Positions 1 to 6,195 of a DNA stretch of 6,221 nt are shown in pieces. Each line of letters starts with the position of its first letter. Position 1 is the stretch's first letter. Where the stretch lies: the NCBI GenBank assembly GCA_023460255.1, contig JAEWQZ010000071.1, positions 1-6,221 of the forward strand, given 5' to 3'. The notes beneath the pieces are model-generated. The model worked only from the letters and a program-made list of their open reading frames with translations. It was not told the DNA's origin and made no database searches. The translations under genes and the position numbers were made by a program. The DNA is from Actinomycetes bacterium (GTDB lineage: Bacteria; Actinomycetota; Actinomycetes; Actinomycetales; Cellulomonadaceae).

Positions 1-2558
1 CCGGCGGCCGTCACGACCAGGACCGGCTCGCCCGCCTCGTCGCTCGCGGCCAGGTCGACCTCGGCGTCGATCCGCCAGTCGTGGTCGCCGACGGGGTCGT
101 CGAGCAGCTGCCGGACGGCCCAGCGCCCGGGTCCCGGCGGGGTGCCGGGCCCGCCCTCCGTGAGGACGAGCAGGGAAGGTCCGCGTGCATCGGGGCCGGT
201 CCCCATCTCGTCGTGCTCGTCGAAGAAGGGGTCCAGCGCCGCGTGCCACCGGTCCGCGGTCCAGGGCCGCCCGTCCGCGTCGACGTCGCCGAGGGCCCCC
301 AGGCCCGTCCAGTCCTCCCGCGCGGCCAGCGCGACCCGCCGGAACATCGCGTTGCGGACCATGACCCGGAACGCGCGGGCGTTGCCGGTCAGGCGCGGGG
401 GAGCGGACTCGGCTTCGGGCGCGCCCGCGGTGGCGACACCCTGCATGCGTTCCCACTCGTCGACGAGGCTCGCGTCGACGCCGCGGACGACCTCGCCGAG
501 CCACTCCACGAGGTCCTCCAGGGCCTCGTCGCGGCGCTCGGGGGGCACGGTCTGCCGCAGGGCGCGGTGGGCGTCCGCCAGGTAGCGCAGGAGCACGCCC
601 TCCGCCCGCTCCAGGCCGTACTGCGACACGTACTCCGTGAACGTCGCGGCCCGCTCGACCATGTCGCGCACCACCGACTTCGGCGAGGGGAGGTGGTCGG
701 AGACCCACGGGTTGGTGCGCCGGTAGACGGTGAACGCGCCCTCGATCGCCTCGGCGAGAGGCCTCGGGTAGGTCACGTCGTCGAGTGCGGCCATGCGCTC
801 GTCGTAGTCGTAGCCCTCCGCCTTCATCGCCGCGACCGCCTCCCCGCGGGCCCGCTTCTCCTGCGCCACGAGCACCGCGCGGGGGTCGTCGAGGGTGGAC
901 TCGACGACGGAGACGACGTCGAGCGCGTAGCCCGGGTCGGCGGGGTCGAGCATGTCGAGCGCGGCGTACGCGAAGGGCGACAAGGGCTGGTTGAGCGCGA
1001 ACTCCTCGGGCAGGGACATCGTCAGCCGCACGGTCCAGCGTCCGTCGGCGCGGCGCACCCGCTCGATCACGCCGGACTCGCGCAGCGACAGGTACACCCG
1101 CACCGCCTGGCGCACGTGGCGTCCCCGGGCGGCGGGGGACTCGTGGTTGTCGGTGAGCAGACGCGTCATCGTCTCGACGGGGTCGCCGACGGGTCGCGCG
1201 AGGACGTTGAGCACCATCGCGTGGTTCACCGAGAACTGCGAGGTCAGCGGCTCGGGCGGCGCGTCCCGGAGCCGTTCGAACGTGCTCTCCGTCCAGTTCA
1301 CGTGGCCCGCCGGGGCGGACTTCCGGACGATCTTGCGCAGCTTCTTCGGGTCGTCCCCGGCGCGTGCGAGGGCCCGGCGGTTCTCGATGACGTGCTCGGG
1401 CGCCAGCACGACGACGTCGCCGGCGGTGTCGAACCCGGCCCGCCCGGCGCGGCCGGCGACCTGGTGGAACTCGCGCGCGGTCAGGTGGCGCATCCGGATG
1501 CCGTCGTACTTGACCAGCGACGTGAGGACCACCGTGCGGATCGGCACGTTGATGCCCACTCCCAGCGTGTCGGTGCCGCACACGACCGTGAGCAGGCCCT
1601 GCTGGGTGAGCCGCTCGACCAGGCGCCGGTAGCGGGGCAGCATGCCCGCGTGGTGCACCCCGACGCCGTGCAGCAGGAGGCGCCGCAGCGTGGTGCCGAA
1701 CCCCCGCCCGAACCGGAACGCCGCGAGCTCGGCCGCGATCGCGTCGCGCGCCTGACGCGTCGCGACGGGGGTGGAGGTCAGGGCCTGGGCCCGCTCGACG
1801 GCGTCGCGCTGGGTGAAGTGCACGAGGTACACCGGCGCCCGCCCGTCGGCGACCAGCCGCTCGACGACCTCGTGCACGGGGTCGACGGCGTAGGTGTAGG
1901 TCAGCGGGACGGGGCGCTGCGTGCCGGTCACCGCGGCGACCTCACGGCCGGTACGCCGGCGCAGGTCCTCGACGAAGAACGACACGTCACCGAGCGTGGC
2001 CGACATGAGCAGGAACTGGGTGCCCGCCAGCTCGAGCAGGGGGACCTGCCACGCCCAGCCCCGCTGCGGCTCGGCGTAGAAGTGGAACTCGTCCATGACG
2101 ACGAAGCCGATGTCGTCGGCGCCCGGGACGGCGGGGTCGTCGGGGTGCCCGGGCGGGAGACCACCGGTGCGCAGCGCGATGTTGGCCAGGATCTCGGCCG
2201 TGCAGCAGATGATCGGAGCGGTGGGGTTCACGGCGGAGTCCCCGGTCATCAGGCCGACGTTCTCGGCCCCGAAGATGCGTGCCAGGTCGAAGAACTTCTC
2301 GTTGACCAGGGCCTTGATCGGCGCGGTGTAGAAGCTGCGGGTGCCGCGCGCCATCGCTGCCAGGTGCGCGGCGACGGCCACCAGCGACTTCCCGCTGCCG
2401 GTCGGGGTGGACAGGATCACGTGCGAGCCGCTGACCAGCTCGACGACTGCCTCGTCCTGGGCGGGGTAGAGCGTGAACCCTTCGCCCGAGGCCCACTCGA
2501 CGAAGGCGTCGTAGAGGGCGTCGGGGTCGGGTGTCGGGGGCTGCAGCGTCGCGGTCAT
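1..2558 (-). CDS. Ski2-like DEAD/DEAH-box RNA helicase with DUF3516 C-terminal region (3' end cut by window)
   Basis: Superfamily 2 ATP-dependent helicase, expected to unwind RNA in the cytoplasm. Seen in about 852 readable residues: a Gln near residue 34 resembling the Q motif, Walker A TPTGSGKS (51-58), motif Ia around TAPIKAL (78-84), DExH box DEFH (156-159), motif III SAT (186-188), VHHAGMLP (301-308) in the second RecA domain, motif V TDTLGVGIN (329-337) and motif VI HQVAGRAGRAG (365-375). All ATPase and helicase motifs look intact. The rest, about 390 onward, matches in character the DUF3516 region of actinobacterial members of this family; its exact role is not established. The reading frame is open to the left edge, and from the usual family length I infer that few residues are missing. 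ATG at 2558 is preferred because GAGG lies 9 bases upstream; an in-frame ATG at 2567 abuts that GAGG with no spacer. The gene diverges from the pdxH-like gene with only 30 bases between starts. The precise RNA substrate is unknown. Confidence 0.93.
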   Translation of the reverse strand, partial: MTATLQPPTPDPDALYDAFVEWASGEGFTLYPAQDEAVVELVSGSHVILSTPTGSGKSLVAVAAHLAAMARGTRSFYTAPIKALVNEKFFDLARIFGAENVGLMTGDSAVNPTAPIICCTAEILANIALRTGGLPPGHPDDPAVPGADDIGFVVMDEFHFYAEPQRGWAWQVPLLELAGTQFLLMSATLGDVSFFVEDLRRRTGREVAAVTGTQRPVPLTYTYAVDPVHEVVERLVADGRAPVYLVHFTQRDAVERAQALTSTPVATRQARDAIAAELAAFRFGRGFGTTLRRLLLHGVGVHHAGMLPRYRRLVERLTQQGLLTVVCGTDTLGVGINVPIRTVVLTSLVKYDGIRMRHLTAREFHQVAGRAGRAGFDTAGDVVVLAPEHVIENRRALARAGDDPKKLRKIVRKSAPAGHVNWTESTFERLRDAPPEPLTSQFSVNHAMVLNVLARPVGDPVETMTRLLTDNHESPAARGRHVRQAVRVYLSLRESGVIERVRRADGRWTVRLTMSLPEEFALNQPLSPFAYAALDMLDPADPGYALDVVSVVESTLDDPRAVLVAQEKRARGEAVAAMKAEGYDYDERMAALDDVTYPRPLAEAIEGAFTVYRRTNPWVSDHLPSPKSVVRDMVERAATFTEYVSQYGLERAEGVLLRYLADAHRALRQTVPPERRDEALEDLVEWLGEVVRGVDASLVDEWERMQGVATAGAPEAESAPPRLTGNARAFRVMVRNAMFRRVALAAREDWTGLGALGDVDADGRPWTADRWHAALDPFFDEHDEMGTGPDARGPSLLVLTEGGPGTPPGPGRWAVRQLLDDPVGDHDWRIDAEVDLAASDEAGEPVLVVTAA

Positions 2559-2567
2559 CGCCGACAT

Positions 2568-2571
2568 CCTC
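2568..2571 (-). promoter_or_regulatory. Shine-Dalgarno site of the helicase gene
   Basis: Read on the minus strand this is GAGG, followed by 9 bases and then ATG at 2558. It decides between two in-frame ATGs: the one at 2567 directly touches the GAGG and could not use it, whereas the one at 2558 has a workable spacing. Confidence 0.5.
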
Positions 2572-2575
2572 GCAG

Positions 2576-2581
2576 TAGTGT
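2576..2581 (+). promoter_or_regulatory. Possible -10 hexamer (TAGTGT) for a leaderless pdxH-like/rnhA transcript
   Basis: TAGTGT fits the actinobacterial TANNNT -10 pattern and ends 7 bases before the GTG at 2589, placing the predicted transcription start on or next to the start codon. No Shine-Dalgarno sequence is visible before that GTG. No convincing -35 box is seen, which is common for such promoters. It lies inside the 30-base divergent gap. A six-base degenerate match can arise by chance. Confidence 0.4.
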
Positions 2582-2588
2582 TCCGGCC

Positions 2589-3224
2589 GTGACGCTGCGC
2601 CAGACGCTCCGAGACCTGCCGGCCCTCGCCGGCCCGCTCCCGCCGTTCGACGTGACCGCCGCCGCCGGGGACCCCGTGGAGCAGTTCCTGCGCTGGTTCG
2701 CCGACGCCGTGGCGGCGGGCGTCCCGGAGCCGCACGCGATGACCCTGTCCACCGCTGGGCCCACGGCGCGCGTGCTGCTGTGCAAGGACGTCCGGGATGG
2801 CGCGTGGGAGTTCGCGACCGACGGTCGCAGCGCCAAGGCCCAGGCGATCGAGCGCGACGACGCCGTGGCCCTGACGTTCTGGTGGCAGCCGCTCGGGCGC
2901 CAGGTGCGCATCACGGGCAACGCCGCGCCGTGCGCCCCCGAGGTGAGCGCGGAGGACTTCCGTAGCCGGTCCGTCGCGTCCCGCGCCGCCGCCCTCGCCG
3001 CGAGGCCGGGGCAGGTCGCCGAGCCGGGGGAGGTGGTCGCGGCGCTCGAGGCGGCGGAGCGTCGCCTGGCCGACGACCCGGGGCTGGTGCTGCCGACGTG
3101 GACGGTGTACCGGGTCGTCCCGGCCGAGGTGGAGTTCTGGCAGGGACGCACGGATCGTGCCCATGTGCGCCTGGTGTACGTGCGCACCGACCGCGACTGG
3201 GAGAGGCGGGTGCTCTTCCCGTGA
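2589..3224 (+). CDS. Pyridoxamine 5'-phosphate oxidase family protein (PdxH-like, divergent)
   Basis: Protein of 211 residues, close to classical PdxH (E. coli about 218), which oxidises pyridoxamine/pyridoxine 5'-phosphate to pyridoxal 5'-phosphate using FMN. Seen: split-barrel core with RVLLCKD (61-67), FATDGRSAKAQ (75-85) and RQVRI (104-108), then the C-terminal dimerisation segment with VEFWQGR (181-187). Matches to E. coli PdxH include the Arg/Lys of RVLLxK (R61, K66), K83, Q105, W184, R194 and the catalytic-site Arg and His (R190, H192). Departures: the FYT tyrosine is Ala76, the Arg of the SRK motif is Ala82, the substrate tyrosine of YFxSR is Asp123, the Gln-Ser FMN contact is not recognisable after S131, and RLHDR is RAHVR. 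I am sure of the family but not of the activity; it could be a PdxH acting with altered affinity, or a paralogue with another role. The GTG start gives a sensible N-terminus (MTLRQTLRDLPALAGP). Its stop overlaps the rnhA start. Confidence 0.88.
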   Translation: MTLRQTLRDLPALAGPLPPFDVTAAAGDPVEQFLRWFADAVAAGVPEPHAMTLSTAGPTARVLLCKDVRDGAWEFATDGRSAKAQAIERDDAVALTFWWQPLGRQVRITGNAAPCAPEVSAEDFRSRSVASRAAALAARPGQVAEPGEVVAALEAAERRLADDPGLVLPTWTVYRVVPAEVEFWQGRTDRAHVRLVYVRTDRDWERRVLFP

Positions 3225-3673
3225 GCGGTGCGACGGTCGTCGAGATGTGGACCGACGGCGCGTGCAAGGGCAACCCCGGGCCGGGCGGCTGGGGCGCGTT
3301 CCTCCGCTTCGGCGGGCACGAGCGGGACCTGTGCGGCGGGGAGGCGGTGACCACGAACAACCGCATGGAGCTCACGGCGGTGATCGAGGGCCTGCGCGCC
3401 CTCAACCGGCCGTGCACCGTGCGCCTGCACGTGGACTCCACGTACGTCATGCACGGGATCACCCGGTGGTTGGCCGGCTGGCAGCGCAACGGCTGGCTGA
3501 CGTCCGCGAAGCAGCCGGTGAAGAACGCCGACCTGTGGCGCGCGCTCGACGCCGAGCTCGCGCGCCACGAGGTGAGCTGGCACTGGGTCAAGGGGCACGC
3601 GGGCGACCCCGGCAACGAGCGCGCCGACCGCCTCGCGAACGACGGCGTCCGGCAGGTCCTCGGCGCGTCCTGA
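3221..3673 (+). CDS. rnhA: Ribonuclease HI
   Basis: Endoribonuclease that cuts the RNA strand of RNA:DNA hybrids, using two metal ions, for R-loop and replication-primer removal. The 150-residue protein matches the length of bacterial RNase HI (E. coli 155). All catalytic residues are visible: D12 in WTDGACKGNPGPGGWG, E50 in NNRMEL, D72 in HVDSTYV, H126 in WVKGHAG and D136 in NERADRLA. The basic handle segment that grips the hybrid is present around residues 88-106, including QPVKNADLW. There is no N-terminal hybrid-binding domain, so it is a stand-alone single-domain enzyme. The GTG start overlaps the stop of the upstream oxidase gene as GTGA (3221-3224), with a purine-rich GAGAGGCGGG stretch at 3201-3210, implying translational coupling. 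The next downstream ATG (3245) would start just before the first catalytic Asp and is unlikely. Confidence 0.96.
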   Translation: MSGATVVEMWTDGACKGNPGPGGWGAFLRFGGHERDLCGGEAVTTNNRMELTAVIEGLRALNRPCTVRLHVDSTYVMHGITRWLAGWQRNGWLTSAKQPVKNADLWRALDAELARHEVSWHWVKGHAGDPGNERADRLANDGVRQVLGAS

Positions 3674-3685
3674 CCGGACGGTGCC

Positions 3686-3717
3686 CTCGTCAGGCCCCAG
3701 CATGGTCATCAGACGAG
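3686..3717 (+). terminator. Possible stem-loop after rnhA
   Basis: CTCGTC (3686-3691) pairs perfectly with GACGAG (3712-3717). Inside, GGCC (3693-3696) can pair with GGTC (3704-3707) using one G-U pair around a 7-base loop, giving about 10 pairs with a small internal loop. It starts 12 bases after the rnhA stop. No T-rich tract follows, so it would be an atypical actinobacterial terminator, or just chance pairing in GC-rich DNA. The remaining bases to the methyltransferase start (to 3770) hold no other clear feature. Confidence 0.25.
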
Positions 3718-3770
3718 ACGAACGGTCTTGGCCCTTGATACGGGTGGTCGGCGGATGGGTGACTGTGCCC

Positions 3771-4568
3771 ATGCCTGACGTCTACACCCACGGCCACCAC
3801 CCGTCGGTCCTGCGGTCGCACACCTGGCGGACGGTCGCGAACTCCGCGGCCTACCTCGAGCCGCTGCTGCGCCCGGGCATGTCCCTGCTCGACATCGGCT
3901 GTGGGCCCGGCACGCTGACCATCGACCTCGCCCGGCGCGTCGCGCCAGGTCGGGTCCTGGGCATCGACGCGTCGGGCGAGGTCCTGGAGGGTGCCCGCGA
4001 GCGCGTCGTCGAGGCCGGCGTGGACGTGGAGCTCGCCGTCGGCGACGTGTACCACCTCGACCTGCCGGACGACTCCTTCGACGTCGTGCACGCGCACCAG
4101 GTGCTCCAGCACCTGACGGATCCCGTCGCGGCGCTGCGGGAGATGCGCCGCGTGGCGAGGCCGGGTGGGATCGTCGCGGTGCGCGACGCCGACTTCGGGG
4201 CGTTCACGTGGCACCCCGAGCCCCCCGGCATGGAGGAGTGGCTCCACCTCTACCGCGACGTGACGCAGGCGAACCGCGCCGAGTGCCACGCGGGCCGGCA
4301 CCTGCTGTCCTGGGCGCTCGCGGCGGGCTTCACGGACGTCACTCCCGGTGCCGACGTGTGGTGCTTCGCCACCTCCGAGGAACGCCGCTGGTGGGCCGGG
4401 TTGTGGGCCGAGCGGACGGTGCACTCGGACTTCGCGCGGCAGGCCATCGCCTACCGGCTCGCCGACGACGTGCTGCTGGAGTCCCTGCACGACGCGTGGC
4501 TCGAGTGGGGCGAGGCGCCCGACGCCTGGTTCGCGGTCGTGCACGGGGAGCTCATCGCGCGGGTGTGA
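3771..4568 (+). CDS. Class I SAM-dependent methyltransferase
   Basis: Transfers a methyl group from S-adenosylmethionine to an unidentified acceptor. The 265-residue protein begins with the THGHH and VLRSHTWRT segments (6-21) typical of an actinobacterial methyltransferase group. It then shows motif I LLDIGCGPGT (39-48), the acidic ribose-binding residue D66 in VLGID, GDVYHLDLPDDSFD (91-104), the HAHQVLQHL segment (108-115) and RVARPGG (127-133). This is the UbiE/Methyltransf_11-like Rossmann fold. The C-terminal half (145-265) is Trp-rich and probably forms the substrate lid; nothing in it identifies the acceptor. Start choice is uncertain. ATG at 3771 fits the family N-terminus, but in-frame GTGs at 3759 and 3765 would add 4 or 2 residues, and the GGATGGG at 3753-3759 is best spaced for 3765. 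The 3' end overlaps the convergent membrane-protein gene by 17 bases. No pathway genes accompany it. Confidence 0.9.
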   Translation: MPDVYTHGHHPSVLRSHTWRTVANSAAYLEPLLRPGMSLLDIGCGPGTLTIDLARRVAPGRVLGIDASGEVLEGARERVVEAGVDVELAVGDVYHLDLPDDSFDVVHAHQVLQHLTDPVAALREMRRVARPGGIVAVRDADFGAFTWHPEPPGMEEWLHLYRDVTQANRAECHAGRHLLSWALAAGFTDVTPGADVWCFATSEERRWWAGLWAERTVHSDFARQAIAYRLADDVLLESLHDAWLEWGEAPDAWFAVVHGELIARV

Positions 4569-5577
4569 GCGCCTCCTCCTGTGGGGCGAGGGCGTCGGCC
4601 ACCGCCGTCGAGACCGCGTGCAGCAGCCGTTCCAGCGGGCCGCGGCCGAGGGCGAGGCGCCACGCTGTCGCGATCACGAGCGTGCCGGCGAGGAAGGCCA
4701 GGCACACGCCGGTGCTCGGGTCGAACACCACGCCCCGGCCGGCGACGGCGATGGCGACGACCTGCCCGGAGTAGGCCGTCAGCGCGAGTGCCCCCGTGGC
4801 GGCGAGCGGGAGGACCGCCCGTGGGACCCGCTGCCCGGCCACCAGGCACAGGGCGAGCACGACGCAGGCGACGCCGGCGTTGGCCAGCACCTCGACCCCG
4901 GAGTCGCTGTGCGGGTCGGTGGTGAGCAGCGCGCGGCGGAACGTGTGCTCCGGGGCGAGTGCGCGCATCGCCACGGCGTTGACGAGGTGCCCGGTCGCGG
5001 CGGCGGCGGCGCCCCAGGTGAGCAGGCGGCGCGGCGTCGTCGGCTCGGCCAGCCCCCGCCCCACGGCGAGCCCCACCAGGAGGTACGCGATCCACACCAG
5101 CGGCGGGTAGTACTGGGACCACAGGGCGCCCAGGGGTCCGGCGCCCGTCACGTGGTCGCGGAGCCAGAGGACGAGCGGTGGCGCCACCAGGAGCACCCCA
5201 GCGGCCGTCAGCAGCAGCGTCCGGGGACGCCACGCGAGCGCCACCGTGAGCATGGCGAACATCACGGCGTACGCGGGCAGGATGACGATCACCGGCGTGC
5301 CGAGCGCACCGAGCGCGAAGCCGAGCGGCAGCAGGCACGCGGCCCGCGCCAGGATCCGCACCCGGGCGCGGCGCATCCCCGTCGCCGAGCGGCTCAGGAG
5401 GGCCGCCGAGACGCCCGCGAGCAGGGCGAAGCCTGCGGCCGAGCGCCCGTCGAACGCCTCGAGCCAGCTGCTGCCGTTCGGCAGGCGCGCGGCGTCGTCC
5501 GGGCCGACGTGGGCGACGAGCATCCCGAGGACGGCCAGCCCCCGGGCGACGTCGACCCCGACGACGCGATCGGTCAC
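4552..5577 (-). CDS. DUF418 / heparan-alpha-glucosaminide N-acetyltransferase-like multi-pass membrane protein
   Basis: Integral membrane protein of 341 residues with about nine or ten hydrophobic segments (roughly 7-24, 45-62, 74-92, 94-115, 119-138, 159-174, 186-205, 228-247, 253-275, 290-310). The N-terminus GVDVARGLAVLGMLVAH (7-23) is the signature of the HGSNAT/DUF1624-DUF418 (YeiB-like) group, with a histidine at the end of the first helix. Further family marks are the ALLAGVSAAL helix (51-60), LTAYSGQ (266-272) and the C-terminal GRGPLERLLH (311-320). Relatives are thought to move acyl groups across the membrane or are uncharacterised transporters, so the substrate here is unknown. The GTG start places RVVGVD directly at the N-terminus as expected; no strong Shine-Dalgarno sequence precedes it. 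It lies 20 bases downstream of the lipoprotein gene on the same strand, so an operon is likely. Its stop overlaps the convergent methyltransferase gene. Confidence 0.87.
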   Translation of the reverse strand: MTDRVVGVDVARGLAVLGMLVAHVGPDDAARLPNGSSWLEAFDGRSAAGFALLAGVSAALLSRSATGMRRARVRILARAACLLPLGFALGALGTPVIVILPAYAVMFAMLTVALAWRPRTLLLTAAGVLLVAPPLVLWLRDHVTGAGPLGALWSQYYPPLVWIAYLLVGLAVGRGLAEPTTPRRLLTWGAAAAATGHLVNAVAMRALAPEHTFRRALLTTDPHSDSGVEVLANAGVACVVLALCLVAGQRVPRAVLPLAATGALALTAYSGQVVAIAVAGRGVVFDPSTGVCLAFLAGTLVIATAWRLALGRGPLERLLHAVSTAVADALAPQEEALTPAR

Positions 5578-5583
5578 CCCAGC

Positions 5584-5589
5584 ACTCTA
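5584..5589 (-). promoter_or_regulatory. Possible internal -10 hexamer (TAGAGT) for leaderless DUF418 transcript
   Basis: On the minus strand TAGAGT fits TANNNT and ends 6 bases before the GTG at 5577, so a transcript from it would begin at or beside the start codon. It lies in the 20-base gap after the lipoprotein stop. No -35 box is evident upstream, where the lipoprotein C-terminus is encoded. It may supplement read-through from the lipoprotein promoter, or be a chance match. Confidence 0.33.
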
Positions 5590-5597
5590 CGGAAGGC

Positions 5598-6161
5598 TCA
5601 GAGCTTCGCTGCGATGGCTTCCGCGACGGCGACGCTCGTGGCCTCGTCCCAGGAACCTGGCTCGAGGCTGGACATGATGTGCGCGAACCACGGCTGACCG
5701 TCGAAGGCGGCGAGGAGCCCGATCGAGGCCTCGAACGTGGTGTCCATCGAGGCGCCGGCGGCAGGTGCGCCGCCGTACATCTCGACGGTGCCCTCCCATT
5801 CCGTCGCGGGACGCGCCTGGATCATCGCGGCCTGGCCGTCCGGGCCCATGTACGAGCAGCCCCCGAGCAGCGACCCCTGCGGCTCCACCGGCGCACCGGG
5901 GGCATCCGCCGCGACGCCGAACACGGCAGTGAAGTCGTCGGCGGTGAACAGGGCACACACGTCGACGGGTCCCGCAGCGGTCGTGGTGTCGCTGGAGTCG
6001 TCGGCGGGGGCGTCCTGCGCCCCGGCGTCATCGTCGGCGTCGGTCTCCTCGGCGGGGGCCTCTTCGGCCGAGCCGGTGTCGGCGGTGTCGTCATCGCTGC
6101 ATCCGGCGGTGAGCAGGACGAGCGCGGCAGCGACGGCTGAGAGGACGCGGTGCGATCTCAT
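5598..6161 (-). CDS. Secreted lipoprotein, DUF3558-like, with acidic linker
   Basis: Protein of 187 residues, predicted to be exported and lipid-anchored to the outer face of the cell membrane. Seen: basic start MRSHR, hydrophobic core (7-18), and a lipobox ending LLTAGC with the modified cysteine at 21. Residues 22-64 form a flexible Asp/Glu/Ala/Thr/Ser linker with 16 acidic residues and no Lys or Arg. The folded part begins at VDVCALFTADDFTAVFG (66-82). Cys69 and Cys102 (GGCSYMG) resemble the conserved cysteine pair of DUF3558 domains and could form a disulfide. The mature protein has only one Arg (117) and one Lys (186), so it is very acidic. ATG at 6161 is chosen because AAGGAG lies 7 bases upstream; extending to an in-frame start near 6197 would put charged residues before the signal peptide. 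Function is unknown; a ligand-binding or cell-envelope role is inference. Probably the first gene of an operon with the membrane-protein gene. Confidence 0.88.
   Translation of the reverse strand: MRSHRVLSAVAAALVLLTAGCSDDDTADTGSAEEAPAEETDADDDAGAQDAPADDSSDTTTAAGPVDVCALFTADDFTAVFGVAADAPGAPVEPQGSLLGGCSYMGPDGQAAMIQARPATEWEGTVEMYGGAPAAGASMDTTFEASIGLLAAFDGQPWFAHIMSSLEPGSWDEATSVAVAEAIAAKL
5998..6062 (-). repeat. In-frame imperfect repeat in the lipoprotein linker
   Basis: Two 17-base copies (5998-6014 and 6046-6062) match at 15 of 17 positions and are exactly 48 bases apart, so both are read in the same frame. They encode EAPAEE (residues 34-39) and DAPADD (residues 50-55). The two mismatches change Glu to Asp codons, keeping the negative charge. 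Confidence 0.6.
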
Positions 6162-6168
6162 GTGGCAT

Positions 6169-6174
6169 CTCCTT
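6169..6174 (-). promoter_or_regulatory. Strong Shine-Dalgarno site of the lipoprotein gene
   Basis: AAGGAG on the minus strand, 7 bases before ATG at 6161. It is the best ribosome-binding site in the window and fixes the lipoprotein start at that ATG rather than an in-frame upstream codon. Confidence 0.85.
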
Positions 6175-6195
6175 GTGTTGATCTTGGTCCTCGCC

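Noticed and set aside
81..2588. A plus-strand frame open for over 800 codons, running in phase into the oxidase gene
   Set aside because: It is antisense to the helicase, whose motifs are complete. Its translation is a Gly/Arg/Val/His-rich string without recognisable motifs, which is a side effect of GC-rich codon use. The oxidase starts at the GTG at 2589.
3681..3770. Earlier in-frame starts for the methyltransferase (GTG 3681, ATG 3702)
   Set aside because: The added residues look non-coding, are absent from the typical family N-terminus, and would absorb the hairpin region after rnhA. The nearer GTGs at 3759 and 3765 remain possible.
2555..3772. A minus-strand open frame of about 400 codons opposite the oxidase and rnhA
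   Set aside because: The plus-strand genes carry intact family motifs and catalytic residues; the antisense product is Arg/Ser/Pro-rich with no family resemblance.
3690..4544. A minus-strand open frame opposite the methyltransferase
   Set aside because: Antisense to a gene with clear SAM-binding motifs; low-complexity Arg/His/Val-rich translation.
4348..5697. A plus-strand open frame of about 450 codons opposite the membrane protein
   Set aside because: The translation is Arg/Gly/Glu/His-rich and not protein-like, whereas the minus strand gives regular membrane helices and family signatures.
6007..6023. GGGGCG / CGCCCC inverted repeat with a 5-base loop
   Set aside because: It lies within the lipoprotein linker coding sequence, has only six pairs, and such pairing is expected by chance in this GC-rich DNA.
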